Source: Dehalococcoidia bacterium
GTDB lineage: Bacteria > Chloroflexota > Dehalococcoidia > DSTF01 > WHTK01
NCBI GenBank assembly: GCA_009377745.1
Contig: WHTK01000029.1
Span: forward strand, 1-40,161
Length of the DNA: 40,161 nucleotides
Direction of reading: 5' to 3'
Shown here piece after piece: positions 15,853 through 23,518 of the stretch. The translations under genes were made by a program, and so were the position numbers. Below the pieces are notes generated by a model. That model saw only the letters and a list, made by a program, of their open reading frames with translations. It did not search any database and had not been told where the DNA came from. Numbering within the stretch: the stretch's first letter is position 1; every line of letters begins with the position of its first letter.

Positions 15853-16305
15853 TCAGCCGGAGTCGGGTTCGCGGGGGTAGAGGGTGACGCAGTTGTCGCC
15901 CTTGATGGCGGCGATGGCGGCCTCGAAGTCCAGGTCGTGGAGCTGTTTAAGGGCAAGCTCGCACTGAACTTTGACTTCAGGGTCGAGGTCAGCGCCGGCG
16001 CGACGCTGAATGCGGTCCCAGATGCCGGAATCGATGAGAAGCCGCGGCGAGTGAGGCCAGGCGATGAAGTTGAAGGCCTGAGGGGCGCCCAGGGACGGCC
16101 GGCGGCGCTTGAGCCAGCGGACGCGGCGCTCGGGCGAGCCGGCGGGCTCGACAACCTGGACGAGGGGCGTTTCGGCGTGATCCGAGCGAGCGTCTACAAG
16201 GAGACGCTCGGGGAAGTTGCCGAAGCCGACGGTAAAGACATCAGCGTCCGCGACGAGCTTGCTGACCTCATCGAAGTCTATAAGGACGCCGTTTTCGCTG
16301 TACAT
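15853..16305 (-). CDS. conserved-looking protein of unknown function, downstream of groL
   Basis: 150 aa. It starts at ATG 16305, 22 nt after the groL stop and on the same strand, and is followed by a hairpin terminator, so it probably forms an operon with groL under CIRCE control. The sequence is mixed alpha/beta with VGFGNFPERLLVDARSD, a basic segment ERRVRWLKRRRPSL (residues 59-72), FNFIAWPHSPRLLIDSG and a helical C-terminus. There is no signal peptide or membrane helix. I do not recognise the family. Chaperone-linked expression is inferred only from position. Confidence 0.65.
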   Translation of the reverse strand: MYSENGVLIDFDEVSKLVADADVFTVGFGNFPERLLVDARSDHAETPLVQVVEPAGSPERRVRWLKRRRPSLGAPQAFNFIAWPHSPRLLIDSGIWDRIQRRAGADLDPEVKVQCELALKQLHDLDFEAAIAAIKGDNCVTLYPREPDSG

Positions 16306-16327
16306 CTTTGCGGGCGAGACCCGTTTC

Positions 16328-17938
16328 CTAGTAACCCATGCCGGCGACAGCAGCGTCGCGGGCGCGGTCCGGGATGTCGGTGATCAGGCAGTTGGTGGTC
16401 AGGACCATGCCGGCGATGCTGACGGCGTTCTCGACGGCAGAGCGGGTGACCTTAAGCGGGTCGATGATGCCGCGCTCGATCATATCGCCGAACTCATCGC
16501 GGGCGGCATCGTATCCCTGGCCGTTGGGCAGGGTCTTGACCTCCTGGATGATGACGGAACCGTCCTGACCGGCGTTGATGGCGATGCGGCGCAGCGGCTC
16601 TTCGAGGGCGCGGCGCAGGATGGTGACGCCGGTGCGCTCGTCGCCCTCCAGGTCCATGCCATCGAGGGCGGCCTGGGCGGCGATGAGGGCGACGCCGCCG
16701 CCGGGGAGGATACCTTCCTCAATGGCGGCGCGGGTGGCGCTGACGGCGTCTTCTACGCGGTGCTTGCGCTCGCGGAGCTCGACTTCGGTGGCGGCGCCGA
16801 CCTTGATGACGGCGACGCTGCCGGCGAGCTTGCCGAGGCGCTCCTGGAGCTTCTCACGGTCCCAATCGGAGGTGGTCGTTTCGAGGCCGCCCTTGATCTG
16901 GTTGACGCGCTGGTCGATCTCTTCCTTGGCGCCGTAGCCTTCGACGATGGTGGTGTTGTCCTTGTCGACGACGACGCGGCGGGCGCGGCCGAGGTCTTCG
17001 ATCTCGGCGGAGTCGAGGCGGCGGCCGAGGTCGTCGCTGATGACCTTGCCGCCGGTGATGGCAGCGATGTCGCCGAGGTTCTCCTTGCGGCGGTCGCCGA
17101 AGCCGGGGGCCTTGACGGCGATGACGTTGAGGGTGCCGCGCAGCTTGTTGACGGCCAGGGTGGCGAGAGCTTCGCCGTCGGTGTCCTCAGAGATGATGAG
17201 GAAGTTCTTGGTGACCTTGAGGACCTTCTCGAGGATGGGGAGGATGTCCGCCACGGCGGAAACTTTCTTGTCCGTGATCAGGATGAGGGGCTCTTCCAAC
17301 TCCGCGACCATCTTTTCCGAGTTGGTGACGAAGTAGGGGGAGACGTAGCCGCGGTCGAACTGCATACCTTCGACGTACTCGACCTCGGTGCGGATGCCCT
17401 TGGACTCCTCGACGGTGACGACGCCGTCCTTGCCGACCTTCTCCATGACCTCACCGATCATCTCGCCGATGGCCTCGTCGTTGTTGGCGGAGATAGCGGC
17501 GACCTGAGCCATCTGGTCGCGCTCGGTGACGGGAGTGGAGAGCTCGCGCAGCTTTTCGACGACCTTCTCGGTGGCCTTTTCGATGCCGCGCTTGAGGGCC
17601 ATGGGGTTGGCGCCGGCGGTGACGTTCTTCATGCCGTCGGCGACGATGGCCTGTCCGAGGACGGTGGCAGTGGTGGTGCCGTCACCGGCGATGTCGTTGG
17701 TCTTGGAGGCGATCTCCTTGGCGAGCTGGGCGCCAATGTTGGGGAAGGGCTCATCCAACTCGATCTCCTTGGCGATGGTGACGCCGTCGTTGGTGATCGT
17801 TGGGGCGCCGAACTTCTTGTCGAGGACGACGTTGCGGCCCTTGGGGCCGAGGGTGATCTTGACCGCGTCGGCGAGGGCGTCGATACCGTCCTTCATTGCC
17901 GCGCGTGCTTCCTGATCGAAGAGCAGCTGCTTTGCCAT
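16328..17938 (-). CDS. groL: chaperonin GroEL (Hsp60)
   Basis: 536 aa from ATG 17938, with GGAGGAGG 8 nt upstream. Canonical Gro[35 protein letters not shown] (nucleotide site, across residues 27-48), [14 protein letters not shown] with the catalytic Asp, the apical domain around residues 190-375, and GGGVALI in the C-terminal equatorial domain. It ends GMGY rather than in a long Gly-Gly-Met tail, though this is within family variation. No groES lies beside it. It is regulated by a perfect CIRCE overlapping the promoter region. Its ATPase-driven cage folds client proteins in the cytoplasm. Confidence 0.97.
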   Translation of the reverse strand: MAKQLLFDQEARAAMKDGIDALADAVKITLGPKGRNVVLDKKFGAPTITNDGVTIAKEIELDEPFPNIGAQLAKEIASKTNDIAGDGTTTATVLGQAIVADGMKNVTAGANPMALKRGIEKATEKVVEKLRELSTPVTERDQMAQVAAISANNDEAIGEMIGEVMEKVGKDGVVTVEESKGIRTEVEYVEGMQFDRGYVSPYFVTNSEKMVAELEEPLILITDKKVSAVADILPILEKVLKVTKNFLIISEDTDGEALATLAVNKLRGTLNVIAVKAPGFGDRRKENLGDIAAITGGKVISDDLGRRLDSAEIEDLGRARRVVVDKDNTTIVEGYGAKEEIDQRVNQIKGGLETTTSDWDREKLQERLGKLAGSVAVIKVGAATEVELRERKHRVEDAVSATRAAIEEGILPGGGVALIAAQAALDGMDLEGDERTGVTILRRALEEPLRRIAINAGQDGSVIIQEVKTLPNGQGYDAARDEFGDMIERGIIDPLKVTRSAVENAVSIAGMVLTTNCLITDIPDRARDAAVAGMGY

Positions 17939-17991
17939 GCTCAGACCTCCTCCAGATTTGTGGTTGTGGCCGTGGATGCTTGTAGGAAGAA

Positions 17992-18018
17992 TTAGCACTC
18001 TGATGAGTCGAGTGCTAA
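17992..18018. promoter_or_regulatory. CIRCE operator (HrcA binding site)
   Basis: A perfect match to the consensus TTAGCACTC-N9-GAGTGCTAA. It lies 54 nt upstream of the groL ATG, at the expected start of transcription for the promoter at 18023-18051. It predicts repression by HrcA and heat-shock induction. No hrcA gene is in the window. Confidence 0.95.
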
Positions 18019-18022
18019 AGGC

Positions 18023-18051
18023 ATTTTGAACAAATCAAGGCCGAAGTGCAA
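18023..18051 (-). promoter_or_regulatory. predicted groL promoter
   Basis: On the minus strand, TTGCAC (18051-18046), a 17-nt spacer and CAAAAT (18028-18023). Transcription would begin inside the CIRCE element, as expected for HrcA repression. Confidence 0.55.
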
Positions 18052-18164
18052 GGGGTGGCGCAGAAAATAGAGAATGGAGATTAGAAGTTGGAAGTTGGAG
18101 CGGGATATCAGCATTGACAGCGGCGGGCAAAGTGCCATCATGCCTGCGCGAAGGAGATGATGTC

Positions 18165-19010
18165 ATGGCGACACAAACTGGAGTCCAGGATAAGTACGCA
18201 GACCTCGCTGGGATGCGGTTTCACTATCGAGAGTGGGGCAGCGCGGGGGCGCCGCCGCTCTTGTTGCTGCACGGCGTCACGGGTCACGCGCGGCAGTGGG
18301 ACCGGTTTGCCGGCGAGATGGTAGACCGCTTCCATATCTTGGCGCTGGACCAACGCGGCCACGGCGAGACGGAGTGGGGTAAGAGCTATACGCCCACGGC
18401 CTTCGACGAGGACATCCGCACCTTCGTGACGGCGCTCGGTTTGGCGCCGGTAGCGATAGTAGGGCAATCGCTGGGCGGGCGGATCGGGACGGCGTTCGCG
18501 GCCCTGCATCCGGAGCTGATCGCCAGGCTGGTCATCGGCGATATCGGGCCGGACGTGGTGTCTGCCCCGGGCGGGGCGCGCACGGCGGCGGTGATCGCGG
18601 CGGCGCAGGACGCGGGCTTCGATGACCCTGAGGAGCCGATCGCCGCCTCGCAGAAGGCGAACCCGCGCGTTTCGCCCGGGGAGATCAGGTACTCGGTGTT
18701 GAGCAACCTGGTGCAGCGGCCGGATGGCCGCTGGGGCTGGCGCTATGACGCGGCAGGCCTGCCGAGCCGCTTCGACGAGCTGCCGAGCGAGGAATCGCAG
18801 TGGCAGCAGCTGACGAAGATTGAGTGTCCGGTCCTGCTGGTGCGCGGCGCGGAATCGGACATCCTCAGCGCGGCCACGGCGTCGCGGATGGTTGAGATGA
18901 TGGCGAACTGCCGGCTGGCGGTGCTGCCGGAAAGCGGCCACGGGGTGCCACGGGACAACCCGGCGGCGTTCCTGGCGGCGGTGCGGCCGTTCTTGCTGGA
19001 CGAGGCGTGA
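18165..19010 (+). CDS. alpha/beta-fold hydrolase
   Basis: 281 aa from ATG 18165, with AAGGAG at 8 nt; an upstream in-frame start lacks an SD. Features: the oxyanion segment LLLHGVTG, DQRGHGET, the nucleophile elbow VGQSLGGRIG (Ser102), the acid Asp232 and His259 in ESGHGVP. It is a different subfamily from the hydrolase at 4056-4868 (Gln instead of His before the Ser). It is probably an esterase or a C-C hydrolase-type enzyme. The gene is divergent from groL and precedes the pyrE leader. Confidence 0.87.
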   Translation: MATQTGVQDKYADLAGMRFHYREWGSAGAPPLLLLHGVTGHARQWDRFAGEMVDRFHILALDQRGHGETEWGKSYTPTAFDEDIRTFVTALGLAPVAIVGQSLGGRIGTAFAALHPELIARLVIGDIGPDVVSAPGGARTAAVIAAAQDAGFDDPEEPIAASQKANPRVSPGEIRYSVLSNLVQRPDGRWGWRYDAAGLPSRFDELPSEESQWQQLTKIECPVLLVRGAESDILSAATASRMVEMMANCRLAVLPESGHGVPRDNPAAFLAAVRPFLLDEA

Positions 19011-19082
19011 GGTCGCGTGCCTTCGATTGAGATACTCTCGCAGGCAGGGCCATAGGTACCGATGACCTTGAGGGCCTCGTCA

Positions 19083-19110
19083 TTGACAGACGCGGCTTAA
19101 GTGCTAACCT
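19083..19110 (+). promoter_or_regulatory. near-consensus sigma-70 promoter of the pyrE leader
   Basis: TTGACA (19083-19088), a 16-nt spacer and TAACCT (19105-19110). It predicts a start near 19117, immediately before the hairpin GGACTCCGGAGTCC (19118-19131). Confidence 0.65.
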
Positions 19111-19168
19111 CAAACCAGGACTCCGGAGTCCCAAAGCTCACCCAAAAACTTTTCGAATGGAGGGTGAA

Positions 19169-19213
19169 ATGACGGATCGGATACGTTTTGGAGTCTGGCA
19201 AGTCGACTGTTAA
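19169..19213 (+). CDS. putative 14-aa leader peptide upstream of pyrE
   Basis: ATG 19169, preceded by GGAGGG (19159-19164) at a good distance, encodes MTDRIRFGVWQVDC and stops at TAA 19211-19213. An in-frame ATG at 19157 would add four residues. The stop codon abuts the 5' side of the GCCCTGTC hairpin, so ribosome position could influence RNA folding. No run of a single regulatory codon is present. Confidence 0.45.
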   Translation: MTDRIRFGVWQVDC

Positions 19214-19327
19214 GGCCCTGTCAGGGCCGACAGGGCACAGCTGACACCGGTTTCCGCTACCGACTAGAGTTTCTGAACTCAACTAGAGGAGTTACCTGAA
19301 GGTGGAGCCGGTTACAATCGACCCATC

Positions 19328-19359
19328 GCCGGAGGCCTAATCGGCCTCCGGCCCTTTTT
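19328..19359 (+). terminator. intrinsic terminator directly upstream of pyrE
   Basis: A perfect 10-bp GC stem, GCCGGAGGCC and GGCCTCCGGC, with loop TAATC, followed by CC and five T. The end lies 7 nt before the pyrE start codon. Confidence 0.85.
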
Positions 19360-19366
19360 CAGAACG

Positions 19367-20002
19367 ATGGTTTTGTCTGACAACAGCAACCTCTGGCTGG
19401 CCGAAACGCTCTGGCGGCTCGGCGCGGTGCAGTTCGGCGATTTCACGCTGGGCCGCACCGCCGTGGGCTCGCCTATCTACCTCAACGTCCGCAAGCTGAT
19501 CGGCCATCCGACCAATCTATGGCGGGCTGCGCACGTGATCCATGAGGAGATCACGGCGCTGCAATCGATGCGTAATCCTCAGATGGACCACTTCGATCTG
19601 GTAGCGGGCGTGCCGCTGGGCGGCCTCCACGTCGCGACGGCATATTCGCTGACGGCCAAGGTGCCGATGATCTACCTCCATCCCGACCGCGCCGAAGAGG
19701 GCGCGATCGAGGGGGTATTCGAGCACAACCAGCAGGTGATCATCATGGATGACCTGGTGACGGGTGGCGGCAGCATCGCCGAGACGGCGGAGCGGCTGCG
19801 CGAGGCAGGGCTGGTGGTGAAGGACGCGTTCGTGCTGGTCGACCGGCAGCAGGGGGCGCGCGAGCGGCTGCGCAAGGACGGCATCAACCTGAGGTCGGCG
19901 TTGACGCTGGAGGTCATACTAAACTGTCTTATGGCGGGGGGTTTCATTGAGGAGAAGTGGTTCCGCCGTTCGATGGACTATCTGGACGCGGGCCGCGGCT
20001 GA
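19367..20002 (+). CDS. pyrE: orotate phosphoribosyltransferase
   Basis: 211 aa. The PRPP-binding motif is VIIMDDLVTGGGSIAETAE (about residues 124-142). The substrate segment VAGVPLGGLHVATAYSLTAKVPMIYLHP matches the OPRTase GxPxGG...A...PMIY pattern. The enzyme joins orotate and PRPP to give OMP in pyrimidine synthesis. ATG 19367 has no SD and sits directly behind a transcription terminator. No ATG, GTG or TTG occurs upstream in frame before a stop, so this is the earliest possible start; TTG 19373 is an alternative. No other pyr gene is nearby. Regulation by premature termination is strongly suggested by the leader. Confidence 0.88.
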   Translation: MVLSDNSNLWLAETLWRLGAVQFGDFTLGRTAVGSPIYLNVRKLIGHPTNLWRAAHVIHEEITALQSMRNPQMDHFDLVAGVPLGGLHVATAYSLTAKVPMIYLHPDRAEEGAIEGVFEHNQQVIIMDDLVTGGGSIAETAERLREAGLVVKDAFVLVDRQQGARERLRKDGINLRSALTLEVILNCLMAGGFIEEKWFRRSMDYLDAGRG

Positions 20003-20081
20003 CGGCTCCACCCCCGCAAGGCGTACCCAGGGCTTCGGGCGATCCCGTCGCCAACCGACAAATAGGTAGACGGAGGTTGCA

Positions 20082-20864
20082 ATGAAGAAACTACGACCAC
20101 TATTCGCGTTGGGCGCCGGTCTGGCGCTGGCGTTCGTGCTCGCCTGTGGCGGCGACAAGGATGCGACAGGCGGCGGCGATTCGGGCGGAAACGGCAGCGG
20201 CGCGGTCGCGGGACCGCTGGACCTTTCGTCGACGGCTGACAAGCTAGCGCAGCTGAAGAGCTTCCGCTTCGACATGGCGATGAAGCTCGAAGTCCCGATG
20301 GGAGCAACCGGCGGCGAGGATGATGACGCTTTTGGGGCGGCGTTGCTCGGTCTCTTCGGCGACATCAAGGCCGAAGGCGCGTTCGTGGCGCCGAACAACA
20401 TGCAGATCACGATGAATATGGCCGGCCAGGAGATCGGCATCGTCCAGATCGGCAACGATGCGTGGACGAAGTTCGGTTCTACCTGGCAGAAGACGACCGC
20501 GGAGGAGGTTGGCATCGACATCGGCTCCTCGCCGACGGAGCTAATCACGGAGTTCCTGCCGCAGGAAATATTGGCGGGCGCGAAGACCAAGGAAGAGACG
20601 ATCAACGGCGCCAGGGCGACACGCTACAGCTTCGATAAAGCGGCGCTGGAAACGCTGGCGACCGAGATGGGCGAGAGTGCTGCCGACCTCAAGACGCTGA
20701 CCGACGCCAACCTGGACGTCTGGCTCAACGGCGATGGCATCCCCGTGAAGATCCTGATGGAAATGGCCGGCACGGATGACACCGGCCAGAAGCTCTCGAT
20801 GAACCTGGAGCTGAACGTCAAGGACCTGAACAGTGACTCGATCCAGATCAAGCCGCCGATATGA
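20082..20864 (+). CDS. LppX/LolA-like lipoprotein
   Basis: 260 aa, ATG with GGAGG 6 nt upstream. The signal peptide (MKKLRPLFALGAGLALAFVLAC) has its lipobox Cys at 22, then a Gly/Asp/Ser tether. The body starts LSSTADKLAQLKSFRFDMAMKLEV, repeatedly describes beta strands with NDAWTKFGSTWQK, and ends LELNVKDLNSDSIQIKPPI. This is the same architecture and terminal PPI as the lipoprotein at 14837-15538, so the two are likely distant paralogues of the LppX/LolA fold. It is expected on the outer face of the membrane. It lies 79 nt after pyrE, with its own terminator. Confidence 0.75.
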   Translation: MKKLRPLFALGAGLALAFVLACGGDKDATGGGDSGGNGSGAVAGPLDLSSTADKLAQLKSFRFDMAMKLEVPMGATGGEDDDAFGAALLGLFGDIKAEGAFVAPNNMQITMNMAGQEIGIVQIGNDAWTKFGSTWQKTTAEEVGIDIGSSPTELITEFLPQEILAGAKTKEETINGARATRYSFDKAALETLATEMGESAADLKTLTDANLDVWLNGDGIPVKILMEMAGTDDTGQKLSMNLELNVKDLNSDSIQIKPPI

Positions 20865-21194
20865 GTTCGAGTAACAAGTAACAGGTAACGAGAGAGGCCG
20901 GGTATGAGCCCGGTCTCTTTGCGTCCGGCGCGTCGGGCTGCGGGTGTCGGGCAACTTAGGACGTGAGGTCAGTGAACGGCCCGACGACTGATGGCGATGT
21001 AGGGTGGCTTACCGGACTGAACCTCCAAGGGCAATTGCTCATAGAAGTCTGCTGCCGTTGATGCATTTGCAACATCTAGCAGCATGAGTTTTGCCGTCAA
21101 CAAACGACCCCGCGCCGACGATTAGGGGAGAACGGGCCTCGTCAGTCTTACATCCCTGCCGGCGGCGCTTCGTTCAACTAGAATTGGGGGATCA
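20865..21194. other. intergenic region before the ABC importer operon
   Basis: No gene. It contains the terminator at 20890-20919, a partial dyad GATG-N9-CATC at 21060-21076 that could be a regulator site, and TAGAAT at 21179-21184 shortly before the SD-like GGGGGA of the binding-protein gene. A matching -35 is not evident. Confidence 0.4.
20890..20919 (+). terminator. terminator after the lipoprotein gene
   Basis: AGAGAGGCCGGG and CCCGGTCTCT pair with one bulge around TATGAG, followed by TTT. It lies 26 nt past the stop codon. Confidence 0.7.
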
Positions 21195-22520
21195 ATGGTG
21201 ACAAGAACATGGATGAAATTGGCTGTGGTGTCGATGCTTGCGTTTGCGAGCTTCTTCGTACTGAGCTGCGGTGACGACGACGAGGAAAATGGCGGGGCCG
21301 CCGCCACTCAGCCCGCGGGCGGCGCCAGCGGCATCGCGGGGGAATCGGTCGACGTACTCGGCATCTGGGGCGCCGACGAACTACCAAAGTTTGAAGAGAT
21401 GGTGAAGCCTTGGGAGGATAGCGAGGACGCGAGCATGGACTTCACCGGCACGCGCGGCCTTGCGGCGATTTTGACGAGCCGGGTCGAAGGCGGAAACCCG
21501 CCGGACGTCGCCATTCCCGCTGAGGTCGGCCTCTTTCAGCAGTTCGCCGAAGAAGGCCTCCTAACCCCTCTGGCCGACTGCGGCCTTGAAGAGGAGATCA
21601 AGCAAAACTATCCCGCCTCTTTCGTGGACCTGGCGACAGTGGACGGCCAGCTCTACGGCTTCTTCATGAAGGCCGACTCCAAGGGCAGCATCTGGTATAG
21701 CCCGCCGACATTCGAAGAGAACGGCTACGAGGTCCTCACCGAAGACAGCACCTGGGATGACCTTTTGGCCCTGGCGGACGAAATGAAGGCCGACGGCCTT
21801 ACGCCATGGTCGATAGGCCTCGCGAGTGAGGCGGATAGCGGTTGGCCGGGTAGTGACTGGTTGCAGCAGATCATCCTCAACATGGATGGCGGGGAGGATC
21901 TCTACGATGGTCTGGTAGAGGGCTCGATCCCGTATACCGACCCTCGGGTGAAGCAAGCCTGGGAGCGCTTCGGGCAGATCGCCCTGACGGAGGGAAACGT
22001 ATCGCAGGGCAGCCCTGCCGGCATCAACGCGACGAATTTCCAGGACTCAACCTACGCTCCCTTCCAGGAGCCGCCAGAGGCCGGCATGGTCTACCTCGGC
22101 GCCTTCGCCTCCTCGTTCATCAGTAAGCAGTTCCCTAACCTGACCGCGGGCGAGGACTTCGATTTCTTCCCATTCCCCGGTGGTAAAGTGACCGGCGCCG
22201 CGAATATCGTTTATGCCTTTAACAGCGACCCGGCGACATGCTCGCTTTTGCGGCACCTGGCGTCCGGCGAGGCACAGCGAATCTGGGTGGAATCCGGAGG
22301 CTTCACGTCCCTGAACGAGGACGTCGCCCTGGACGCCTATCCCAACGCGTCGGCGCGCGCGGCCGCCGAACAGCTCCTCGATGCTGACGTCTTCCGCTTC
22401 GACCTGGACGACGCGATCGGCGGCGCCACTCAGCAGGCGATCTTCGCGGGAGTGTCCCAGTACATCGCCAATCGCGACCAGTTGGACACCATCCTCGCAG
22501 GGGTCGAGGCAACTCGATAA
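21195..22520 (+). CDS. ABC transporter sugar-binding lipoprotein (family 1 SBP)
   Basis: 441 aa. A GGGGGA lies before the ATG. The signal peptide (residues 1-24) ends in FFVLSC, a lipobox with Cys25, then an acidic tether. The mature protein has family-1 solute-binding features: VDVLGIWGADELPKFEEMVKPWE, DVAIPAEVGLFQQFAEEGLLTPL, FFMKADSKGSIWYSP, DDLLALADEMKADGLTPWSIG and FFPFPGG. Such proteins bind oligosaccharides, polyols or glycerol phosphate and deliver them to MalF/MalG-type permeases, here encoded directly downstream. The ligand is not readable from sequence. It is the first gene of a four-gene importer operon. Confidence 0.9.
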   Translation: MVTRTWMKLAVVSMLAFASFFVLSCGDDDEENGGAAATQPAGGASGIAGESVDVLGIWGADELPKFEEMVKPWEDSEDASMDFTGTRGLAAILTSRVEGGNPPDVAIPAEVGLFQQFAEEGLLTPLADCGLEEEIKQNYPASFVDLATVDGQLYGFFMKADSKGSIWYSPPTFEENGYEVLTEDSTWDDLLALADEMKADGLTPWSIGLASEADSGWPGSDWLQQIILNMDGGEDLYDGLVEGSIPYTDPRVKQAWERFGQIALTEGNVSQGSPAGINATNFQDSTYAPFQEPPEAGMVYLGAFASSFISKQFPNLTAGEDFDFFPFPGGKVTGAANIVYAFNSDPATCSLLRHLASGEAQRIWVESGGFTSLNEDVALDAYPNASARAAAEQLLDADVFRFDLDDAIGGATQQAIFAGVSQYIANRDQLDTILAGVEATR

Positions 22521-22538
22521 CCATGAGGAGCGGGCGAC

Positions 22539-22571
22539 ATGAGGCGGCAAGAAACGTTTAAGCGGCCTTAG
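22539..22571 (+). other. true-looking start of the MalF-type permease, cut off by a frameshift
   Basis: GAGGAG (22525-22530) stands 8 nt before ATG 22539, which encodes MRRQETFKRP and then meets TAG. Restoring one base near 22566-22570 would join it to the permease frame (LAGNELALVGRRWWVPW), giving a normal cytoplasmic N-terminus. The TTG at 22589, the first start of the permease frame itself, has no SD. Confidence 0.65.
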
Positions 22572-22588
22572 CAGGGAATGAGCTTGCC

Positions 22589-23518
22589 TTGGTAGGAAGA
22601 CGATGGTGGGTGCCATGGCTCTGGATTGCGCCAGCAGGCTTTCTCATCATCGTCTTCTTGCTGTATCCCAGTCTGGACACAGTGCGTCGGAGCCTGCTCG
22701 ACGCGCGCTCCGACGCATTCGTCGGCCTGGAGAATTATCGCTTCATCATCGACAACCCGAATCCACTGGCAGCCGATACGCACTCGGCCCTGTGGAACAA
22801 CTTCCTGTGGCTGCTCCTGTTCACGGCTACCGCGGTACCCATTGGCCTTGTCCTGGCCGTCCTGACGGGGCGGGTGCGCTACGAATCAGCCGCTCAGGCA
22901 GCCATCTTTATCCCGATGGCGATTTCCTTTGTCGCGGCCGCGGTCATCTGGCGCTTCATCTTTGAGTTCGACCCGGAGATAGGCACCGCGAACGCCGTCA
23001 CGACGAAGCTCGGCGTGGAGCCCACGGCCTGGCTGCAGAACACCGGCCCACCCTGGACCTTCGCGACGGACGCCGGGCCGGACAAGTTACCCGGGCCGCT
23101 CCAGCTCAACAACTTCGTGCTGATCTTCGTGGGCGTCTGGATGTGGACAGGATTTGCCATGGTAGTGCTTTCGGCGGGACTCAAGGGTGTATCGAGCGAG
23201 ATCCTCGAGGCAGCGCGTGTGGATGGCGCCAACGAGTGGTCGATCTTCTGGCGCGTCATCGTGCCCGTCCTCTCTCCCACCATCGTTGTTGTGGCTACCA
23301 CCCTGGTTATCCAGGCACTCAAAAAGTTCGATCTCGTCTGGGTCATGACCGGCGGTCGATTCGAGACGGATGTGGTCGCGACGCTGTTCTTCAAGGAGGC
23401 GTTTGTGATCCGCGACTTCGGGGTAGGAGCCGCGCTCGCGGTAGTGCTGCTCTTGTGGGTGGTGCCGGTCATGGTGATCAGCATCCGGCGTTTCCAGTTC
23501 CAGGCCGAGAACCGCTGA
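22589..23518 (+). CDS. ABC transporter permease, MalF/UgpA type
   Basis: 309 aa as readable from TTG 22589; the original start is probably ATG 22539 in another frame. Six membrane helices are visible (about residues 10-27, 64-88, 98-120, 170-192, 220-245 and 275-298). The cytoplasmic coupling loop has the EAA-type motif EILEAARVDGANEWSIFWRVIVPVLSP (residues about 196-223), with the expected EAA...G...F..I..P pattern. It pairs with the permease encoded downstream, whose ATG overlaps this gene's TGA (TGATG), implying translational coupling. If the frameshift is real, import may be impaired. Confidence 0.88.
   Translation: MVGRRWWVPWLWIAPAGFLIIVFLLYPSLDTVRRSLLDARSDAFVGLENYRFIIDNPNPLAADTHSALWNNFLWLLLFTATAVPIGLVLAVLTGRVRYESAAQAAIFIPMAISFVAAAVIWRFIFEFDPEIGTANAVTTKLGVEPTAWLQNTGPPWTFATDAGPDKLPGPLQLNNFVLIFVGVWMWTGFAMVVLSAGLKGVSSEILEAARVDGANEWSIFWRVIVPVLSPTIVVVATTLVIQALKKFDLVWVMTGGRFETDVVATLFFKEAFVIRDFGVGAALAVVLLLWVVPVMVISIRRFQFQAENR

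Larger units (their letters stand above)
19117..19359 (+). ncRNA. structured pyrE leader RNA (attenuator or riboswitch candidate)
   Basis: About 243 nt from the predicted start to the terminator. Visible elements in order: palindrome 19118-19131; a 14-codon leader ORF (19169-19213) with a strong SD; directly after its stop, a hairpin pairing GCCCTGTC (19215-19222) with GACAGGGC (19229-19236); GAGTT/AACTC (19267-19280); a long-range ACCGG (19246) with CCGGT (19308-19312); and an intrinsic terminator. The pyrE ATG follows 7 nt after the U-tract with no room for another promoter, so pyrE expression requires read-through. CTCCGG in the 5' palindrome is complementary to CCGGAG in the terminator's left arm, a possible antiterminator. 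I see no exact PyrR box, T-box, TPP, SAM, FMN or GEMM signature. Confidence 0.6.

Noticed and set aside
16217..17995. Very long open frame opposite groL, 592 codons
   Set aside because: It is the antisense shadow of groL in a high-GC, strongly codon-biased gene. Its composition (Gly/Asp/Val/Leu-rich) and lack of any domain fit a shadow frame.
19083..19359. Known riboswitch classes, T-box, PyrR box, 6S RNA, SRP RNA, RNase P or tmRNA for the pyrE leader
   Set aside because: Their hallmark motifs (for example the T-box AGGGTGG element, TPP CTGAGA with ACCTGATCTGG, tmRNA GGTTCGA arm, PyrR consensus) were not found. An isolated ACCTGA and a loose PyrR-like AACTAGAGGAGTT are insufficient.
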